Shown piece after piece: positions 6,691-12,572 of a stretch of DNA of 12,719 nucleotides (position 1 is its first letter; each line of letters begins with the position of its first letter). Location of the stretch: contig JAFQAM010000142.1 in NCBI GenBank assembly GCA_017416885.1, positions 1 to 12,719 on the forward strand, in the 5' to 3' direction. The notes beneath the pieces were generated by a model, which was not told where the DNA came from, did not search any database, and worked only from the letters and a program-made list of their open reading frames with translations. Position numbers and translations under genes: made by a program. The DNA is from Clostridia bacterium. Lineage in GTDB: Bacteria; Bacillota; Clostridia; Oscillospirales; CAG-272.

Positions 6691-8013
6691 ATGAAAAAAT
6701 TTTTATTAATTTTATCCCTTTTAGCAATACTTCTTGTATTCGCTTCCTGCGGCAGCAGTGACTATCAGATAGTTATTCCCGAAAACGCCACTGTTACCGA
6801 GCAATACGCCGCGGAAAATTTATCCGCTATCATTGAGGACTATTTCGATGTTAAATTGAATATAGTCAAGGACACCGAAAAGGAGCAGAAAAACGAAATT
6901 TTAATTGGTGAAACCAATAGAGATGAGTCAAAAACAGACACAGCATTCAGCCAAATGCAATTTTTACTCCATAAAATAAACAATAAAATTGTAATCAAGG
7001 GCGACGGAATTTACATTGGCGCATCCTGCGGAAAGCTTGTAAATGAGCATATGTCCGTAAATGAGGGCAAGCTGATTTTTGAAAATCTTGACAAAAGAGA
7101 TATTTATACATACCAAACGCCCGAAAAGTGCGACAGTGTGATTTTTATGATTGGCGACGGTATGGGAGATGCGCATATTTCTCTTGGCGAAAAGAAGCGC
7201 GGCTTCTCCTTTGTAGCAAAGCAATTCCCCTATAAGGGCACATCAATCACTCGCTCACAAACTGTAATTGAGGGCTTAGGCACATATACAGACAGCGCCG
7301 CAAGCGGTACTGCTATGTCAACAGGCTATAAAACCTACAACGGCTATCTCGGTCTTGATAAAAATGGCGAATTTATTCCAAATGTTAGAGAGCTTGCCGC
7401 ATCTGTGGGAGCAAAAACCGCGGTTTTAACAACTGACAAAATCACAGGCGCAACTCCAAGCGCATACCTTGCTCACAACGCGTCAAGAGAAAACTCAATG
7501 GAGCTTGAAAACGAAATCAACTCATTAATTGAGCAAAACAAGATAGACTATTGCTTAGGCAATGCAGGCTTTGCTCTTACATCTGAAACCAAAATCGCGC
7601 TGAATAAAATTTCCAAGGATAAATCAAAATTCTTCATTATGATTGAAGAGGGCTGGATTGACAAGCAAGCCCATTATAACAACCTTGCAAGCACCGCTGA
7701 TATGGTTCAGCGCTTCAATGATTCCATTGAATATGCAACACAGTTTGCATTAATGCATCCGAATACTGCTCTTATTGTAACCGCCGACCACGAAACAGGT
7801 AAATTGGTTGAAAGCACATATTTCAAGGACGGCTTCAGCTTTATGTCAGATGAGCATACAAATCAGGATGTTTCAATCTTCGCTTTAGGCGCAGGCACAG
7901 AATGCTTCCACGGCAAAAAGGTTGAAAATGTTGAGCTTGCCAAGTTCGTTGCAAGCGTATATTCAAACGAACCGTTTGGAATGAATGTTGACGAGCTTAA
8001 GCCTGCTGCTTAA
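6691..8013 (+). CDS. Alkaline phosphatase (PhoA family) lipoprotein with N-terminal GH67N-like domain
   Basis: 440 aa. Residues 1-19 are a lipoprotein signal peptide with lipobox FASC (Cys20), so the enzyme is anchored outside the membrane. About 24-135 (YQIVIPENATVTEQYAAENL; EILIGETNR) resembles the alpha-glucuronidase N-terminal-like domain usually attached to glycosidases. The catalytic domain has MIGDGMG (Asp156), TDSAASG (nucleophile Ser202), AHNASR (Arg266), EGWIDKQAH (Glu320, Asp324, His328), TADHETG (Asp366, His367) and His389. All expected zinc/magnesium ligands and the phosphate-binding arginine are present. The segment between CLGNAG (288-293) and the FFIMIEEG block is very short, so the crown insertion is largely missing. 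By family it releases phosphate from monoesters. The start is fixed by the signal peptide and an in-frame TAA 30 bp upstream, yet no Shine-Dalgarno precedes it. Confidence 0.9.
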   Translation: MKKFLLILSLLAILLVFASCGSSDYQIVIPENATVTEQYAAENLSAIIEDYFDVKLNIVKDTEKEQKNEILIGETNRDESKTDTAFSQMQFLLHKINNKIVIKGDGIYIGASCGKLVNEHMSVNEGKLIFENLDKRDIYTYQTPEKCDSVIFMIGDGMGDAHISLGEKKRGFSFVAKQFPYKGTSITRSQTVIEGLGTYTDSAASGTAMSTGYKTYNGYLGLDKNGEFIPNVRELAASVGAKTAVLTTDKITGATPSAYLAHNASRENSMELENEINSLIEQNKIDYCLGNAGFALTSETKIALNKISKDKSKFFIMIEEGWIDKQAHYNNLASTADMVQRFNDSIEYATQFALMHPNTALIVTADHETGKLVESTYFKDGFSFMSDEHTNQDVSIFALGAGTECFHGKKVENVELAKFVASVYSNEPFGMNVDELKPAA

Positions 8014-8016
8014 TGA

Positions 8017-8181
8017 GTGGTTAGCTCTCATTTTGCGAAGCAAAATATATCGAAATTGCGAAGCAATTATATCGAAATGTAGGGGATGGCGTCCTCGACA
8101 TCCCGCTTTAAATTGAATTTGCGAAGCAATTATTACGCAGTAACAAGGTTCTGCGTAGCAGGTTCTTATATCGAGTGCGTA
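8017..8181 (+). repeat. ATATCGAA-linked hairpin array downstream of the phosphatase gene
   Basis: Starts 3 bp after the TAA with the same GTGGTTAGCTCTCATTTT opener as at 6246. Hairpins: TTTTGC-GAA-GCAAAA, ATTGC-GAA-GCAAT, a GTAG-hairpin element, TTGC-GAA-GCAA, TTAC-GCA-GTAA, CTGC-GTA-GCAG and GTGC-GTA-GCAC. All six small hairpins carry a GNA triloop on the plus strand, the coding sense of the phosphatase. Confidence 0.85.
8078..8105 (+). repeat. GTAG-hairpin element (GGGATG type)
   Basis: Identical to the copy at 6479-6506 over its full 28 bp, including the following CTTTAAAT-like linker. Sits inside the hairpin array. Confidence 0.85.
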
Positions 8182-8247
8182 GCACATTTCAATAGTCATA
8201 AGTTAGATTACATCAACAAATTAGACAGCTTTATAAACAACAACAAA

Positions 8248-8274
8248 AACACGCTGAAATCAGCGTGTTTTTTG
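8248..8274 (+). terminator. Bidirectional intrinsic terminator between convergent genes
   Basis: AAACACGCTG and CAGCGTGTTT pair around a 4-nt loop, followed by T residues on the plus strand, with A residues upstream that give a U-tract on the minus strand. Placed to end the phosphatase transcript and the converging 8328-8738 gene. Confidence 0.85.
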
Positions 8275-8282
8275 TTATATGT

Positions 8283-8318
8283 AATGCAAAGCATTTTGTT
8301 TCAAAATTGCAAAGCAAT
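8283..8318 (+). repeat. Two small AAA-loop hairpins
   Basis: ATGC-AAA-GCAT and ATTGC-AAA-GCAAT are separated by a degenerate CATTTTGTTTCAA linker, close to the CATTTCAA family. They lie just beyond the stop of the 8328-8738 gene. Confidence 0.6.
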
Positions 8319-8327
8319 CATTTAAGC

Positions 8328-8738
8328 TTATTTAAACATATAAATAAAGAATAGCTTGCCTGTAAATTGCTTGTATTCCTTCATGCTTAAAATTTCGGTT
8401 TTTTCGCCTATTTTTTCAATCAGAAGCTTACCTGCATCAGATTTCCAACATTTTCTTGGAGAGCAAAAAACAAACGGCTTGCCGTCAACAACGCATTGAA
8501 GCCAAAGATTTCCGCTTCCAATACCGAACTCTGCTCTTTGGAATGAGGAAAAAGGAATTTCCTTGTTGAAAACGCCGAGCTTTTCGTTTGTACATACTAA
8601 GCAGTCCTCTTTAATCTCTGCAATATATCCTGTAAACGCAGAGGCTGTTGGCAAAATTCCGCCGCCTTCTCCAAATACCATATCAAAAACGCGGTCCATT
8701 TCTACATTGTTCTGTTCACAGTACTGTTTTTTAGTCAT
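8328..8738 (-). CDS. Small PH-like hypothetical protein
   Basis: 136 aa, with AAAGGAG 5 nt before the ATG at 8738. No signal peptide or membrane segment. After a polar N-terminus (1-25), the strands GYIAEIKEDCLVCTN (37-51), EIPFSSFQRAEFG (60-72), NLWLQCVVDG (77-86) and KPFVFCSP (87-94) are followed by a helix, DAGKLLIEKIGEK (101-113). This order suggests a bacterial PH-like beta-barrel domain, by pattern only; I do not recognise a named family. It has four cysteines after the first (Cys7), with no obvious metal motif. It converges on the phosphatase gene and shares its terminator. Likely a real cytosolic protein of unknown role. Confidence 0.75.
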   Translation of the reverse strand: MTKKQYCEQNNVEMDRVFDMVFGEGGGILPTASAFTGYIAEIKEDCLVCTNEKLGVFNKEIPFSSFQRAEFGIGSGNLWLQCVVDGKPFVFCSPRKCWKSDAGKLLIEKIGEKTEILSMKEYKQFTGKLFFIYMFK

Positions 8739-8777
8739 ATTTTCTCCTTTGTGTTCCGTTTTTTATTATCCATATAC

Positions 8778-8810
8778 AAAAACACGCGTAGGCGTGTTTT
8801 CTTTTTATTT
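8778..8810 (-). terminator. Intrinsic terminator upstream of the PH-like gene
   Basis: AAAACACGC and GCGTGTTTT pair around GTAG, with five U residues on the minus-strand side and a T-rich run on the plus side. It probably stops read-through from the methylglyoxal synthase gene before the 8328-8738 gene. It shares the AACACGC stem with the terminator at 8248. Confidence 0.7.
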
Positions 8811-8812
8811 TT

Positions 8813-8910
8813 AGCTAAATTACTCCGCTTTGCTTCGTAGCTAAATTAACTCTCACATTCGTTCGTGTTAGGTAAATTTCACTTCGTGAAGCTAAATTAA
8901 ATTTGCTATT
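8813..8910 (-). repeat. 98-bp composite AATTTAGC repeat, copy 2 (inverted)
   Basis: Reverse complement of 4103-4200 with four substitutions. One changes the centre of a GNA loop (GCA to GAA), so TTCAC/GTGAA pairing is untouched. Lies between methylglyoxal synthase and the terminator at 8778. Confidence 0.85.
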
Positions 8911-8937
8911 GTAGGGGATGGCGTCCTCGACATCCCG
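8910..8937 (+). repeat. GTAG-hairpin element (GGGATG type)
   Basis: Same 28-bp sequence as the copies at 6479 and 8078, but here outside any ATATCGAA array: it adjoins the AATTTAGC composite. Confidence 0.85.
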
Positions 8938-8980
8938 AAAATGATAGATAGTGAATAATGAAAAGGTGCGACCTTGTCGC

Positions 8981-9004
8981 GTAGGGGAGGGGTCGTCCCT
9001 CCCG
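8981..9004 (+). repeat. GTAG-hairpin element (GGGAGGG type)
   Basis: GTAG, stem GGGAGGG, loop GTCGT, stem CCCTCCC, then G. Same layout as the GGGATG copies but with different arms. A TGCGAC-CTT-GTCGCG hairpin overlaps its left edge at 8965-8981. Confidence 0.75.
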
Positions 9005-9010
9005 TTACAG

Positions 9011-9035
9011 CGGTACGGAAAACCCGTACCCTACA
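9011..9035 (-). repeat. GTAG-hairpin element (GGTACGG type)
   Basis: On the minus strand: TGTAG, stem GGTACGG, loop GTTTT, stem CCGTACC, then G. It faces the GGGAGGG element seven bases away, so the two form a head-to-head pair. Confidence 0.75.
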
Positions 9036-9065
9036 AGCGAATTTAGCTTGCGTGGCGCTATGGGC

Positions 9066-9095
9066 TCCCATAAAAATTCGTATGAATTTTTGGGG
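9066..9095. repeat. AT-rich long-arm hairpin, member 1
   Basis: CCC, then TAAAAATTC-GTAT-GAATTTTT, then GGGG, embedded in GGGCTCCC...GGGGAACC. A related hairpin with the same GGG(C/G)(T/C)CCC and GGGGAA flanks lies at 9657-9701. Confidence 0.7.
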
Positions 9096-9121
9096 AACCG
9101 AGGCAAATTTAGCTGAAGCAA

Positions 9122-9499
9122 TCACGAAATGTGATTGCTTTTTACAGCCTCAAGCATGATTTCTGCACTCTTTACATTTGTAGCCAAAGGAATTGACTGT
9201 ACATCGCAAAGACGAAGCAATGCAGATACATCAGGCTCGTGTGGCTGTGATGTGAGTGGGTCGCGAAGGAATACGATTAAATCAAGCTTTCCCTCTGCTA
9301 CCATTGAGCCGATTTGTTGGTCACCGCCAAGGGGACCGCTTTTCATTCTTTTAATTTTAAGTCCTGTCTCGCCCATTACAAGCGTGCCCGTTGTACCTGT
9401 TGCGTAAAGCTCGTGCTGAGCCAAGGTGTCCTGGTACTTAATGGCAAGTCTTATCATTTCGTCCTTTTTCTTATCGTGGGCTATTAGTGCAATTTTCAT
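9122..9499 (-). CDS. mgsA: Methylglyoxal synthase
   Basis: 125 aa, with AAGGAG 7 nt before the ATG at 9499. It converts dihydroxyacetone phosphate to methylglyoxal and phosphate in the cytosol, a glycolytic bypass normally inhibited by phosphate. Signature motifs: ALIAHDKKK (4-12), ATGTTG (33-38), SGPLGGDQQIG (54-64; Asp60 matches the catalytic Asp71 of E. coli), FLRDPL (77-82) and HEPDVSALLRLCDV (87-100; His87 and Asp90). The fold is complete through the SAEIMLEAVK helix, but the protein ends sooner than Bacillus (~137) or E. coli (~152) enzymes. The last residues SNHIS and the stop lie in a palindrome, CAATCAC/GTGATTG (9118-9140 region), which continues into repeat DNA. The tail may have been replaced by a repeat insertion. 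The upstream leader is shared with the rhamnosidase gene. Confidence 0.95.
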   Translation of the reverse strand: MKIALIAHDKKKDEMIRLAIKYQDTLAQHELYATGTTGTLVMGETGLKIKRMKSGPLGGDQQIGSMVAEGKLDLIVFLRDPLTSQPHEPDVSALLRLCDVQSIPLATNVKSAEIMLEAVKSNHIS

Positions 9500-9507
9500 T
9501 TTTTCGC

Positions 9508-9653
9508 TCCTTTACGGACTTTACAGACCGGTGAAACCGAAAAGCAAATTTTAAAACCGTTGTTTTCATCTGTCGAGACGATAACGAAGCTTTTTAATGT
9601 AGGAATTTTCCCATTGTGAGAAATTCCGATTTTGCTTTTCTATTTGCGACTGC
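9508..9653 (-). promoter_or_regulatory. Shared ~147-bp promoter/leader repeat, copy A (mgsA)
   Basis: About 89% identical to 12573-12719 by eye, and in each case it runs into the ribosome-binding site of a minus-strand gene. A possible promoter within it on the minus strand is TCGACA (9576-9571), a 17-bp spacer and TAAAAT (9553-9548), giving a leader of ~40 nt. Conserved blocks are TTCGTTATCGTCTCGAC over the -35, and CTGTAAAGTCCG before the ribosome-binding site. The most variable part is the promoter spacer. Sequence GGTTTCACC in the leader can form a small hairpin. Confidence 0.65.
9598..9628 (+). repeat. GTAG-hairpin element (GAATTT type) within leader copy A
   Basis: TGTAG, stem GAATTT, loop, stem AAATTC, then CG: the same layout as the GGGATG elements with AT-rich arms. 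It lies upstream of the putative -35 box and recurs in leader copy B at 12663-12693. Confidence 0.6.
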
Positions 9654-9656
9654 GGT

Positions 9657-9701
9657 CCATTGGGGCCCCCGTTAAAATCTGTTAAGATTTTTGGGGAATG
9701 G
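9657..9701. repeat. AT-rich long-arm hairpin, member 2
   Basis: Nested pairing: CCATT/AATGG outside, CCCC/GGGG, then AAAATCT-GTTA-AGATTTT inside. Related to 9066-9095. It abuts leader copy A; whether it also follows copy B cannot be seen because the window ends. A GCCGTA/TACGGC hairpin follows at 9704-9723. Confidence 0.7.
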
Positions 9702-9757
9702 TATGCCGTACACCAATACGGCGACGACTACGCACTCACAAATTTTCCCTCGCTCTC

Positions 9758-9880
9758 TAAAGCCCTTGTTTTTTAGTATTTTTCGCTTCGCTCAAGGGAA
9801 TAGGGGATAGGATATAGGGAGATTTGCTCTACTCCTTCTCTATCTATTTTTCTCTTAAGCCCTTGTTTTTTAGTGTTTTT
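9758..9880. repeat. Spaced 24-bp direct repeat in the mgsA-rhamnosidase intergenic region
   Basis: AAGCCCTTGTTTTTTAGT followed by a T-run occurs at 9758-9782 and 9856-9880, about 98 bp apart. Between them are TCGCTTCGCTC and an AGGGAATAGGGGATAGG purine-rich stretch. No gene or start signal is seen. Confidence 0.65.
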
Positions 9881-9892
9881 TGCGGTCGAAAT

Positions 9893-9920
9893 AGTGGTCA
9901 GTGGTTAGTGGTCAGTGGTT
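9893..9920 (+). repeat. Heptad tandem repeat AGTGGTC/AGTGGTT
   Basis: Four 7-bp units alternate AGTGGTC and AGTGGTT, matching the block at 6225-6252. Here it is not followed by a hairpin array on the same strand. Confidence 0.8.
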
Positions 9921-10032
9921 AGCGATTAGCTTTAACACGGACTACTTAACGCCTTATACTATCGACCTATTTTTATTTTTGATGTTTTATTTTTATTATT
10001 GTAGTTAGTTGGATAGGCTCGTAATGTAGCTG
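9921..10032. other. AT-rich intergenic stretch, nothing recognised
   Basis: T-rich runs separate unique-looking DNA. I see no credible open frame, terminator hairpin or promoter pair here. Confidence 0.5.
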
Positions 10033-10346
10033 CTAAAATGTGCTACGCACTCGATATATTTGCTACGCAAATTCGATATAGCCTTCGGCTTCGATATATT
10101 TCGCAAGCGAAATTCGATATATTTTGCTTCGCAAAATGAGAGCTAACTGCTAACCACTAAAATGTGCTACGCACTCGATATATTGCTACACAAATTCAAT
10201 TTAATGCGGGATGTCGAGGACGCCATCCCCTACATTTCGATATATTTGCTACGCAAATTCGATATAGCCTTCGGCTTCGATATATTTCGCAAGCGAAATT
10301 CGATATATTTTGCTTCACAAAATGAGAGCTAACTGCTAACCACTAA
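10033..10346 (-). repeat. ATATCGAA-linked hairpin array with 110-bp tandem duplication
   Basis: Read on the minus strand it opens with TTAGTGGTTAGCAGTTAGCTCTCATTTT. It carries TTTTGC-GAA-GCAAAA-type, TTTCGCTTGCGAAA, AGCC-GAA-GGCT, TTTGC-GTA-GCAAA and GTGC-GTA-GCAC hairpins on ATATCGAA linkers. The unit 10051-10160 is repeated at 10237-10346 with a single substitution that turns one G-C stem pair into a T-G wobble. A GTAG-hairpin element sits between the copies. It lies beyond the stop and terminator of the rhamnosidase gene, in the same orientation as that gene. Confidence 0.85.
10207..10234 (-). repeat. GTAG-hairpin element (GGGATG type)
   Basis: Reverse complement of the 6479-6506 copy. 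It lies between the two 110-bp array copies and is flanked by the same ATATCGAA and TTAAATTGAA linker context. Confidence 0.85.
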
Positions 10347-10357
10347 CTTCTAACCAC

Positions 10358-10380
10358 TAAAAAATAATGCTCGCATTATC
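10358..10380 (-). terminator. Intrinsic terminator overlapping the rhamnosidase stop codon
   Basis: On the minus strand ATAATGC and GCATTAT pair and are followed by six T residues. The TAA stop lies in the left arm, so transcription should end ~20 nt past translation. Most transcripts would then exclude the hairpin array beyond it. Confidence 0.8.
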
Positions 10381-12565
10381 TTTTTAGTTCACATTCAAGC
10401 GTAAGTCCGCTGACGGATGTGGTTAAAATTTTGCCGTCGGGCATATAGATTGTTTTTCTCACATTCTCGTCGCTCTTGACGGTGATTTCAAATTTTTTGC
10501 CTGTCTTTTTCCAGGAAACATATACATCGCCTGCGATAGTGGATACTGTGCCGCGCGCTTTGTCTCTGCCTTTAATGTAAGGCTTTATGGAAATTGATTT
10601 TTCCATTACATCGTCTGTACGAACGCCTAAAACCGTTGCTGAAAATTCGTATATTGCAAGAGCTCCCCAGGCGTGACAGTCGCTTCGTGAATATTCAGGC
10701 GTTTCAGGTACTGTTGTACAGTTCAATTTTAAAAGTCCGCGGTAGCTGTTCATCATTTCCTCGGTGTAATCGTAAAGACCGCAGATTTCCAAGGCTCTGA
10801 AATAGAAGTATGCAAACGCGTAGGTTGCTTTTGCTTCAAGGTCAAGAGAATTTTTCATTATATTCTTTGCTTTTCTGCCTGTTGCAACTCCGCTTAATAC
10901 GCACCAGGTCTGCATATGCTGTGAATACAGAGTATGCTCCATATTGTCAGCATAAAGTCCTCTTTCGCTATCGTAGAAATACTTTTCTGTGTTTTCCTTC
11001 AGCATTTCTGCCTTTTCCAAATATTCATTGGCTACATCGTTTCTGCCGCAAACCCCATTAAGCTTCGCCGCGCACTGCAGGAAATATGCCATCATTGGAT
11101 TATATAAGCCGATAACACCGCCGTGAATTCCAACAGGCACGCCGCCGTCATTTTCGTTTTCCACATATCCCCAAGGCTTTGCCCAGTCAACAAAGTTCCA
11201 ATATTTGCTCTGTCCCACAACTCCGTCCTCGTTGATATGATTTGAGAACCATTCAACAACGCCGTCAATTGCTCTTAAATGCTTTCTTACAAGCTTAACA
11301 TCGCCAAAGCGGATAAAGTGAGCATAAACCATAAATATAAAATAGAATTGGAATGACGGAATATGCTGATCTCCCACAGAAGGAGTTCTTGAAGGCATTA
11401 AGCCGTCTGCCAACTGCGCCGCGGCAAAATCGTCCATTGCTTTTCTTGCAAGGCGGTCATCCTGTGTCAATTGATAATTAAAGAGCATTTGCGTTGATGT
11501 ATCCATACAATACTGTAATTGCTCATAGAATGGGCAATCCTCATATGTTTCGTGCATACATCTTTGTAATGTTCTGACGCTGATTTCCCAAAGCTTATTG
11601 TCATCCTCTCTGCCAAAATCGTAGTCGGTGCGTACATCCATAGGATAGTTCACCTCTACCATTTTTTCCAAGGATACAGACACATCCCCCGTAATTTCAG
11701 GCTTTATGAAGCGGAAGCATCTGAACCAGAACGGCTCATATGTATATTCACCGTCAACGGTGATTTCGTCATACATTTCCTTGGTAAAGTCAAGGCTTCT
11801 GTCGGTACGGTTGTTGTTTGTCTTGCCCTGAATTTCAGTAAAGCATTCAAAATAGTATAGTCTTACTGTGCCCTTGCCCTTGATTTTGAATTTCGGGAAG
11901 CCGAAGGTTAAATAATCAGCTTCAAAGAAGTCGCCGTCATACTTAACAATGTCGGTTTTATCCTTAAAATCAAGCATTGGAATAGGTCTTTCAAAAAGAA
12001 AGCATTTGTTTGTGCTTCCCCACCAATAGTGGTCTGCTTCTCCGTTGGAAATTCCGCATTGAATATGCGCGTTTTCATATACAGCTTCCTTTGAAAAATC
12101 CACAATCTCTCTTGTGGCGGCAGAATAACAGCTGCACGCGCTTATGTGATTTATTGCTTCTGCTTTTGCTACAAGCCAGCTTTCGTCGCTTTTTACGCAC
12201 ACATCCCCGCAGTTAAGCTCAAAAGCAAGGAGCGCAGCTCCCACTCTTAAAACGCCCTCAATCGGTGACATTTTGCCTTCCATATCGGTGGAAACAAGCT
12301 GTAAAACCTCAACGAAAATTTTATTATTACCTACCTTTAAATAGTCGGTTACATCAACCGTGTCAAAATATGTTTTCTCTCTTGTGCCCTTGCAAGGTCC
12401 GCAGGCTACAAAGCTATCATTTATATATAGCTTGTATCTTGCCTGAGCGGAAATTTCAACAATCGCTTCCTTAACCGCCGCTAAGTCAAAATCCTTTTTG
12501 AAGTAGTAGGTAGCATTGTCGCTTGCTCCTGAGCATTTCTTAGTAATCCATCTTGCATCCTTCAT
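10376..12565 (-). CDS. Alpha-L-rhamnosidase-like glycoside hydrolase (GH78 type)
   Basis: 729 aa, with AAAGGA 7 nt before the ATG at 12565. No signal peptide, so it probably acts in the cytosol on imported rhamnosides. Residues ~1-310 are beta-sandwich domains (W6, then YYFKKDFDL and RYKLYINDSFVACGPCKG at 43-60). About 320-650 is an (alpha/alpha)6 barrel with YEDCPFYEQLQYCMDT (341-356), the GH78 active-site block, plus WNFVDW (456-461) and SRSDCHAW (626-633). A C-terminal beta domain (652-729) ends with GKILTTSVSGLTLECEL. Glu348 in the CPFYEQ motif is the likely general acid by position. GH78 enzymes release terminal L-rhamnose with inversion; substrate cannot be told from sequence. Length and domain order are normal. 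Its promoter leader is nearly the same as that of mgsA. Confidence 0.88.
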   Translation of the reverse strand: MKDARWITKKCSGASDNATYYFKKDFDLAAVKEAIVEISAQARYKLYINDSFVACGPCKGTREKTYFDTVDVTDYLKVGNNKIFVEVLQLVSTDMEGKMSPIEGVLRVGAALLAFELNCGDVCVKSDESWLVAKAEAINHISACSCYSAATREIVDFSKEAVYENAHIQCGISNGEADHYWWGSTNKCFLFERPIPMLDFKDKTDIVKYDGDFFEADYLTFGFPKFKIKGKGTVRLYYFECFTEIQGKTNNNRTDRSLDFTKEMYDEITVDGEYTYEPFWFRCFRFIKPEITGDVSVSLEKMVEVNYPMDVRTDYDFGREDDNKLWEISVRTLQRCMHETYEDCPFYEQLQYCMDTSTQMLFNYQLTQDDRLARKAMDDFAAAQLADGLMPSRTPSVGDQHIPSFQFYFIFMVYAHFIRFGDVKLVRKHLRAIDGVVEWFSNHINEDGVVGQSKYWNFVDWAKPWGYVENENDGGVPVGIHGGVIGLYNPMMAYFLQCAAKLNGVCGRNDVANEYLEKAEMLKENTEKYFYDSERGLYADNMEHTLYSQHMQTWCVLSGVATGRKAKNIMKNSLDLEAKATYAFAYFYFRALEICGLYDYTEEMMNSYRGLLKLNCTTVPETPEYSRSDCHAWGALAIYEFSATVLGVRTDDVMEKSISIKPYIKGRDKARGTVSTIAGDVYVSWKKTGKKFEITVKSDENVRKTIYMPDGKILTTSVSGLTLECELKR

Positions 12566-12572
12566 AGTTCTT

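Noticed and set aside
9116..9145. Intrinsic terminator of mgsA
   Set aside because: The palindrome is good but has no U-tract on the minus strand; the T-run lies on the plus strand, where no gene reads towards it.
8892..9159. Open frames on both strands around 8.9-9.15 kb
   Set aside because: They are built from GTAG-hairpin and AT-rich hairpin repeats and overlap the mgsA 3' end.
9537..9648. MITE with terminal inverted repeats inside the leader repeat
   Set aside because: GAAAAGCAAA occurs inverted at both sides, but homology between the two copies continues past it on both sides and no target-site duplication is visible.
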